Below the pieces are notes generated by a model. The model searched no databases. It saw nothing but the letters and a program-made list of their open reading frames with translations, and had not been told where the DNA came from. A program made the translations under genes and the position numbers. This document shows positions 57,236 through 64,000 of a stretch of 64,000 bases of DNA, piece by piece; the stretch's first letter is position 1; each line of letters starts with the position of its first letter. Source of the DNA: Hansfordia pulvinata. Lineage: Eukaryota; Ascomycota; Sordariomycetes; Xylariales. The stretch lies in assembly GCA_006538405.1 (NCBI GenBank), contig BJKQ01000012.1, positions 655,001 to 719,000 of the forward strand. The letters are read 5' to 3'.

Positions 57236-59084
57236 TCATACCTCTCCCGTCTTCCTCCTCCACACTTTAAGCGGGATTTCCTTGACCAGCAAGTTCGTGC
57301 CCTCGACCCGCTCGGCCTCCCACCGCGGCGACGGCAGGGCCATGCCGTACCGCCGCGCGACCGAGGCCAGCAGGACCGTCTGCTCGAGGTACGACACGTT
57401 GCGCCCGATGCAGCCTCTCGCCCCCGCGCTGAAGGCCACGAACCCGCGCTGGCTTTCCCGCCTCCCTTCTTCGCCGAGCCACCGCTCCGGCGCGAACCCC
57501 TCCGCGTCCGCCCGTACACGGCCCTGTCGCGGTGCGCCGTCCACGCCGAAACACTGACCGTCGTGTCCCCCGGGATGAAGTGCCCCCCACACTGGTGCCC
57601 TGCGGTGGCGTGCGGCGGGGGAGGTTGAATGTGACGGGAGGGTGAAGGCGGAGGGACTCGTCGAGGACGGCGCGCAGGTAAGGGAGGTGCTTGACCTTGT
57701 CGTAGGGTGCGACCCCGTCCCCGTCTTCGTCCTCGTCGCAGAGGGCGCCGTCGAGCTCCTCGCGAAGGCGCCGCAGGCAGCGCGGGTTCTGGAGCAGGTT
57801 GATGATGACGTTGCCCATGGCGACGGCGGTCGTGTCGGAGCCCGCATTGATGAGGATGTTGCACTCGGCCACGACCTCGCCCCACTCGAGGTTGCGCGGC
57901 TCGCCGTTCTTGTCCTCCATCATGGCCTGGAAGAAGTCGTCCAGCCTCTCTTCCTTCTCCTCCTCCTCTCCTACTTGTCTTGCTTGCGTCCCCTTTTCTC
58001 CCCCGTTCTCGTCACGGCTCCGCTGCTGTTGCTGCCGCTGCGCCCTCCGGTACCGCGTCATCCGTATCGTCGCCCGCCGCCGGACAATGTCCGCCCAGCA
58101 GTCGGCCCTGCGGAGCAAGGCGCGCATGCGCGGCCACAGCAGGCGGGCCAGCGCCGTGTTGACGCGCACCCAGGGGTAGGCCCAGGTCAGGGCGACCTGG
58201 GTCAGGGCGGTGGCGTGCAGAACCTCGATGAAGTTGCAAGAGTAGGTGCTGCCGTCGGGCCTCTCGGCCTCGACGAGGTCGCTGCCGCTGTCGAGGAAGC
58301 CTAGGCGCTCCGACAGCCCGATGTCGGTGATGGCGTCGATCGAGTAGAAATTGGACCAGCGGCGGTAGTCGAAGGTCAGGTCCGAGGGTGCTGGGGAGTA
58401 GCCGTCGCCGTCGCCGTCGCCATTGCCGTCGTCTTTATCCGAGGAAGGGGGAAGAGTGCAGGCGGCGTCGCACGCCCGGAGAAAGCGCCGCGTCTTGTCG
58501 GCGACCTTGCTCTCCCAGCCCTCGAGGTTCTTGATGGCGTACGCGGCCGCCATGACCTTGCGCTTGCGCGCGTGCTCGCCCTTGTCGATCACGTCGGCCA
58601 GGTGGTAGTGCGACGGGTCGCCCACCGAGTAGAAGAGGTCCTTGCTGCAGGACGTCCCGTGGCCGTAAATGTCCTGTTGGGTGGGCGTTATGATATTCAG
58701 TAACTGTCTCTTCCATCGCGAAGAGGGGCGGCTCGGAGACAACACAGAGTTCAAACCTCTCTTTTGGGTGGGCAGTATACATTAAGGAAAAGGAGAAGGG
58801 GAATACGGAGAAGAGAGGAATCTCACCTTAATCGGCTGCAGCCCGGTAAAAGAGAGCGAGTTGGGTCCGATCCGGACGACGGGGTGCTTCTTGTGCAGCT
58901 CTGTCAGGCGCGCAGTCCGGAAGCCCTTGAGCGCCTCGTAGCTGAAGGCCAGGTCTGTGATGCCCGAGAGGCAGTTCATCCCCGGGTACTTCCTAAGCCC
59001 CTTGGCATCCTTGAGGTAGACGTAGACCGGGCTCACGATGAAGTAGAGCACGAAGGCGCTCACTAGAGCGACCAGATAATACAT
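57236..59084 (-). CDS. Cytochrome P450 monooxygenase, two apparent frameshifts
   Basis: Exons 59084-58827 and 58673-57236 are joined by a 153-bp phase-0 intron (GTGAGA...AACAG). The N-terminus has a membrane anchor (YLVALVSAFVLYFIV) and then VVRIGPNSLSF and DIYGHGTSCSK. The I-helix is LINAGSDTTAVAM, the K-helix ExxR is DESLRLHPP, and the heme loop is FSAGARGCIG with the Cys ligand. Two single-base losses are needed: in the C6 run 57583-57588 (plus), between GTSVGG and HFIPGD, and at C3 57511-57513, between AVYG and ADAEGF. Two added bases give 565 residues with exact phase. The long linker QRQQQQRSRDENGG is an insert in the F-G/H region. It resembles the fungal group that includes benzoate-4-hydroxylase-like P450s, but the substrate is unknown. 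Confidence 0.9.
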
Positions 59085-60883
59085 GGTGGTGGTGGGAGGG
59101 CAGGGTGATTCGACGGGTGGTCTCGAAGCGTCCTCGGCCTTGCCAGCTGTGTTTCCTTGTCTTTATGTCTATAGCTTCAATCACAGAAATCCGGGGAAGC
59201 ATGACCGTTTTATAATCCTCTGTCTTGTCGAGACAATCTCCCCACATCCTTACCCCCGTGGGGAGATATAGGTAGGTGTGAGGGGAAACGACGGCATCCG
59301 TGTGGCTCTCGGCACGAGAGTATGCTGGGCCAGGGCCAGCCTGGGCCAGCATGACCTCCTCTCTGCCTCTCAAATCGTGGAGAGTCACCCATCCCCACGC
59401 GCCGCGGATCGCTGTGCTGTGCAGTGTCGTGTTGTATCCGTGGTGTTGAATAGTGGAAACTTGGGCGTCCCGCTGACGAGCGCCGAGTGGGGTTTCCATT
59501 CCCGCGGAATCCTTCTCCCTTTCGGGGTTTCGACTCCCGCGGTTTGCACGCAGCGAGACGAGCCTACCGCGATGCCCTAACCCGCGGAGCCGTCTCTTAT
59601 CCCATGGGAATGATATGAACATCGAGGAGGGAGTGATCCGACAGGGCCGCGGATTCGACCTCCAGAAAGGGACAGGCCAATGCATACCCGCTGTCAAAGC
59701 TGCCTGCTGACTCTTCCACCAATGCCCTCGGCCGCCATTGCTACTATATGTAGTCGCAAATTGTGCTGTCTTCAGGACGGTGGCTCCTCCCTGATCTGAG
59801 ATGTAGTCGCATGAAGCCCGTCGCATCCGGGTCCCTGACACAGGCCGAGCCTCGACAAGTTGGGATGTCCTTGAGCCGCTGAATGACGTTCGTGGTAGAC
59901 AGTATGATGTTGCAGGGCTGTTGAGACTTGAAGCCAGCAATCTTCCCCCAGCCGTGTTTGTTCAAGCTCTAATGGATGCGTGAGCGGCGTGTCGGCGGAT
60001 GAGAGGCAAGAGGTCAATTGGAGTGAGGGTGCAGTCGGAAAGGAAGAACCGCTAGAATGACAAGCAGTAGTAGATGAAGTGGGCTGATCCGCCGACGATG
60101 AAGTAGCAGTTTATTTTGTCGACGATGAAGCAGCAGGCTGGGTTGATGAAGCTTGGTCCAAAAGATCGGCCGGGATCTCGGCTGGAGCTTGAGCCTTTCG
60201 GTACCTAAGATTTGAGTTGGTAAATCTGGAGGAAGGGGAGTACCAACCCACATCCTACATGTAGGTGGAAAGGCTGTCGAGAACCGCGTCGTTCGGACGA
60301 ATCACTTGGTACATAGGTAAGGTACATAGGCACCTAAGATTCTTACCTGACGGGAGTACAGCACTCAGTCAGCCGGAGGCCACGGAGGCGTGCCAACAGG
60401 CGGGGGCAATCGCATCGGAGGTGCTTGCACGCAACCCTCACACCACCTGCACTCACTGCAGCTTCCTGTGTTAGGTACATGTAGGTACCGGTAGGAGGTA
60501 CGTAGGTAGGTACCGTATGTAGGAAATGCTGTACCGGTCTGCCCGCTTGCTCCTGCTCGCATGCGAGGTGGGACGGCCATATGGGAAGGGGCGACCGTGC
60601 GAAGGGCGTCGATACGTACAAGAGGCAAGACACCGACAGGCAGTATGTTACCCTTGTATATATCGGCTTTCAGCAACTCACTGCATTGGCAGTGACGCCC
60701 TCAAGTCCATGAAAGATGACAACCAAGCACGACAGGATGGCCAAGATCCGAGAGTGGCCGAGGCCTCAGTCACGGGGGGAGGTCAGGGTGGTAGCTCGGT
60801 ATATGGCATTCGTTATAGGCGCGCTTCTTCCTGAACGGCGGTATTTACCACTGGACGGACGACTTTTATGGACGACTCCTAAC
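59085..60883. other. Intergenic, 1.8 kb, rich in GTACCTA words
   Basis: P450 promoter and UNC93-like 3' flank. No supported gene. Dense GGTACCTA/GTACATAGG/GTAGGTACCG words lie at 60199-60210, 60307-60340 and 60474-60525. Confidence 0.55.
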
Positions 60884-62708
60884 CTACGAAGCCGCCGACT
60901 TGCCAACGACGACCGCCGCCTCCTCCACCTCGGCCTCGCCAGCAAGCTCCCGGATGTCCGCGCTCACGCCGGCATCCTCCACGCCCACCTTGCGAATCAC
61001 GAGATACGCGGGCACGATCGAGACGCCCCAGAGAGCAAAGTTGATCCCCATTGCCGTCGTCAGCTGCAACATATAGAGCACATTGCGCGTTAGAAACTCA
61101 GGATACATCTTGCTCTCTTTCGAAATCTTCGAAGAGGCGTATGAGTACGAAAAAGGGGGACAGAAGAAGAAGAAGAAGAAGAAATGGAAGAAGAAGCTCA
61201 CCGGAGTCGAAGTCGAGCTAATCCCCGAGGAGACGCACTGCCCCGCGCTCTCGACGGCGCGCAGCCACGCGCTCAGGCGGGCGGCGTCGTCGCCCTGCTG
61301 CCCGCGTGGCGGCGCCGCCCCCGCCAGGTGCCCGGCCAGCCAGTACGCGTAGTTGTACGCGAGCGCCCAGCACGTCTGCCAGAGGACGTATAGGGCCCAC
61401 CCGCGCCCGAAGCCCTCGTCGTCCCAGTCGAGCCCCGAGGCCGCCCCGCCGGAGGAGTACCCACGCTGGACCACGGCGCCCCAGACCCAGCACCCGCCCG
61501 CCAGGCCCACGGTGGCGGCGTAGGCGGCCCGCGCGCGGAGCGGGGTGGAGAGGCCGCGGAGGTCGAGGAAGGCGCCCATGAGGAGGGTGGCGGCGATCTG
61601 GGCGAGGGAGGAGGCCAGGGAGGCGAGGGCGCGGGCGCGGACGGAGAAGTAGAGGGACAGGTAGGAGCCTATATAGGGGAGGGGCCAGTTGATGTAGAGG
61701 AAGAAGGGGGTGCTGTCGAGTGAAGGCGGGGGGAGAGGTTGTGCGTGGTTAGCTCCGTCTCCTTTCTGGCTTTGCAAGTGACGCAGGGAGGGAGGATAGA
61801 GAAGAGTTCACTTACAGCAGCAAGACTTCTTTGCGCATAATCACCCGGCCCAGAGCTTTCAGCTCCTCCTTGTCCGATCTCTTCTCCGAGAGTTGGATTC
61901 GGGTCCCGTTGCGGCGGACGACCTTCTCGGGGGTGAGAGCAGCATGGAGAAGAGGGGGCCGAGGCATTCTGGATGTTTTGAGTCAGGGTCAGAGACTCCA
62001 GAGAGTAAACGCGATGGCTCTGGAGCCGGTGTATCTTACGGAGAACCACAAAGACGATGTAGGTGCGCCAGTCGAGCTTGCCGGTGGAGGCGCCGCGGGC
62101 GTTGAAGGCGAGGTTGATGGCGCCGCCGAGGATGCTGCCGCTGTTGCGGTAGCACAGCCAGTAGGCCAGGTAGCGGCCCCGCGAGCGCTGCTCCGGGTAG
62201 GTCAGCATGATGGCGCCCTCGGCGGCCCAGAAGAGGCCGGCGGTGACGCCGCAGGCCGCGGACCCCACGTAGATGAACCACTCGTTGCCGTAGCGGTTGT
62301 TGGTGTACAGCGCCGCCGAGTACAGCACGTAGCCCGTCGTGCCCAGGACCAGCGTGCCGCGCAGGCCGATGCGGTTCGCCACGACGCTGCCCGCCAGGCA
62401 GGTCACGGTCATGAGGGAGAAGAGCACCGCGTTGCCGGCCCTGTTGCATTTCCAAGGTTCGTTGAGTGTCAGGAGGCGGAGTTCGAGAGCAGGGTTAGAG
62501 GGAGAAGGGGGGGGGCAAAGCCAGGGACTTGATAGACTTACATGACGAGATACGGCGTCTGCTGGCCGCCCGCTCCGACCGAGTTCATCGCGTTCCACAG
62601 CCCCGGCGCCGAGAAGGCGGCGATGCCGACCATGGTCGCCTGGAAGAAGACGCCGCGGAACCAGTGGTATCGTTTGGCAGCCGTCTCCGTCTCCGGCTCC
62701 GTCTCCGT

Positions 62709-62779
<71 letters not shown>

Positions 62780-62945
62780 TCTTCGCTCCTGCCTCCGTCA
62801 CCGTCTCCGTTTTCGGCCCCGTCTTCGTCTCCGTCTTTGTCTCCGTATCTCGGGTGGGGGCGTCGGCCGTGACTCCGGTGCCGGCGCCGAGCGCCGACTC
62901 CGGCTCCGGGTGGGGCGCTGCCCCGTGTGCTTCCGGCTGGGCCAT
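60884..62945 (-). CDS. UNC93-like (DUF895) MFS membrane protein, one apparent frameshift
   Basis: Five exons: 62945-62542, 62440-62040, 61968-61816, 61712-61202 and 61063-60884. Introns are 101, 71, 103 and 138 bp, with donors GTAAGT, GTAAGA, GTAAGT and GTGAGC. The N-terminal 70 residues hold an EP/ET repeat. The membrane part starts YHWFRGVFFQATMVGIAAF, then LWNAMNSVGAGGQQTPYLV, AEGAIMLTYPEQRSRGRYL, CYRNSGSILGGAINLA, FFLYINWPLPYIGSYLSLYF and MGINFALWGVSIVPAYLVIR. These are the landmarks of fungal UNC93-like proteins, a branch of the major facilitator superfamily with unknown cargo. Exon 3 needs one added base, in the G5 run 61929-61933 (plus), to pass from LLSPP to EKVVRRNG; with it every splice phase agrees and the protein is 549 residues. 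Confidence 0.88.
62689..62785 (-). repeat. GGCTCC/GTCTCC hexamer repeat encoding Glu-Pro and Glu-Thr
   Basis: About 16 hexamers on the plus strand encode alternating Glu-Pro and Glu-Thr in the cytosolic N-terminal tail of the UNC93-like protein. Confidence 0.9.
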
Positions 62946-63499
62946 TCTGCAAGCTCTGTCTTTGTGAACTCTTGTTGGACAATGAGCATTGATCTCGCGT
63001 ACAATTGCCTGCGGATTGCCGGCACTTCTTAAATCAGCACTTCATGGTTCCAGACCCTACCGCAACAGCTACCTGATGAATGAACGATATCGCCATCCAC
63101 GACGTGTCCCGCCCAACGCCGCCGTCACGTCACCCGAGCTAGCGGAAGCGTGACGCCGACCTGCTGGGATGCCGAGCCGCAGCCGCGATTGCGAATGTCG
63201 GGGCGCGCCCGACGCGCGAGGGCAAGAGGGGAGGAGGGGGCCCAGACCGCGTTGGATGCCATCGCGGAGGGCTATGGTGTGATCGCCAGGGCCGATGACG
63301 ACTGGGGCCCTTTCGGGGTATAGAGACTCGGGAGACGTCGGCCAACTCTCCGAACAGTCAGGCGCCGGGGTTTTTCTATACAGCCGCTGCATACATAGGC
63401 AGCATTGGAACGAGCTGCGAAGAAGCAAGCAATGGCCGTGGTCTGTAGCTGATGCTTCTCGTTCAAAAAAATAAAATAAAAAAAAAGTAGAAAAAAGTC
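62946..63499. promoter_or_regulatory. Divergent promoter of the UNC93-like and TauD-like genes
   Basis: 554 bp between two opposite start codons, ending in an A-rich tract (63466-63496) just before the TauD-like ATG. No individual site is claimed. Confidence 0.4.
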
Positions 63500-63900
63500 A
63501 TGGCGCCCAAAATCAGCTACCAGGAGTTCACCTTTGACGGCCAACAAGACACGCGCAGCCTCGGCTTCGGCACGGACGAGCAGCAGCTGTTCCCGCTGGC
63601 GCTCCGAGCGGTGGTCTCGCTAACGCCGGGAGAAGACGGAAACGACGACAATGCCACCGCCGCCGCCGCCACCACCGTGGAGGAACACGTCGCGGCCCTG
63701 CGCGCGTTCGCCGCCTCGGGCCGCCTGTTCGAGCAGGTCCGCCAGCACGGCGGCGCCGTCCTCATCCGCGGGCTGCCCATCGCCAGCGCGGACGACTACA
63801 GCGCCCTGGCGCACGCGTTCGGGTTCCGCGCCCACGAGGAGGTCGGCAGGCCACCCATGCGCACCGTCCTGGCGAAGAACGTCAAGACGGCCAACGAGGG
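63500..63900 (+). CDS. TauD/TfdA-like Fe(II)/2-oxoglutarate dioxygenase, first exon (3' truncated)
   Basis: Only exon 1 (63500-63900) lies in the window. It encodes about 133 residues with LFPLALRAVVSL and FEQVRQHGGAVLIRGLP, then DYSALAHAFGF and VKTANEG. This is the N-terminal half of the TauD/clavaminate-synthase-like fold, before the HxD iron-binding motif, which would be in the next exon. An intron opens with GTAATG at 63901; a CTGAC branch site at 63985-63989 with no usable acceptor after it suggests the acceptor lies just past base 64000. Unspliced reading stops at once (TAA). These enzymes hydroxylate small acids; some act in secondary metabolism. Confidence 0.75.
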
Positions 63901-64000
63901 GTAATGAACCCAGAAGAGAAGAAGAGTGTCCTATTGGGTGTCTCTTTCGTTGTCATTGTTCAGAGGGGAGAGACTGATCAGTTGCTGACCACCCCTGCCG

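Overview
The window is nuclear DNA of a filamentous ascomycete, most likely a sordariomycete. The signs are short GT-AG introns (49 to 177 bp, several with a CTGAC-type branch site), long S/P/A-rich fungal protein tails, a HET-domain protein, the fungal forms of Kcs1, Rsm25 and Cox8, and intergenic DNA scattered with GGTACCTA-type words. Gene models were built by eye from open frames, splice sites and family motifs. No search was run.

Layout. 1-6.1 kb: a 5'-truncated SANT-domain co-repressor like Snt1/NCoR. 7.3-7.9 kb: an unrecognised, very GC-rich protein with four CX7C motifs. 8-14.6 kb: gene-poor. 14.7-19.6 kb: the inositol hexakisphosphate kinase Kcs1, with an overlapping uORF. 20.8-22.2 kb (minus): a multi-spanning membrane protein of unknown role. 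24.4-28.3 kb: a HET-domain plus ankyrin-repeat protein. 29.1-30.6 kb: the ALG2 mannosyltransferase. 32.6-33.0 kb: a 104-residue secreted cysteine-rich protein. 33.7-37.9 kb (minus): xanthine dehydrogenase. 40.3-45.6 kb: three genes of mitochondrial function in a row (Rsm25, a PPR protein, Cox8). 48.3-51.7 kb: the Mtr4/Dob1 RNA helicase. 52.3-64 kb: an accessory-looking GC-rich block with an ornithine cyclodeaminase-like enzyme, a trypsin-fold protease, a cytochrome P450, an UNC93-like MFS protein and the start of a TauD-like dioxygenase. This block resembles a small metabolic cluster, but no backbone synthase is visible.

A pattern across genes. Five otherwise well-preserved genes (XDH, OCD-like, protease, P450, UNC93-like) carry seven apparent single-base losses. 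All are net -1, and each interval contains a C/G run. In every case adding back exactly that number of bases makes splice phases and total length consistent. I read this as systematic undercalling of C/G homopolymers in the assembly rather than decay, but the sequence alone cannot prove it.

Strongest candidates for new biology are the quadruple-CX7C protein (7.25-7.94 kb), the small secreted protein (32.6-33.0 kb), the HET-ANK protein, and the 52-64 kb gene set. Non-coding curiosities include a 51-bp tandem repeat with a conserved hairpin, a perfect (G3T)n quadruplex motif, and the palindromic GGTACCTA word family.
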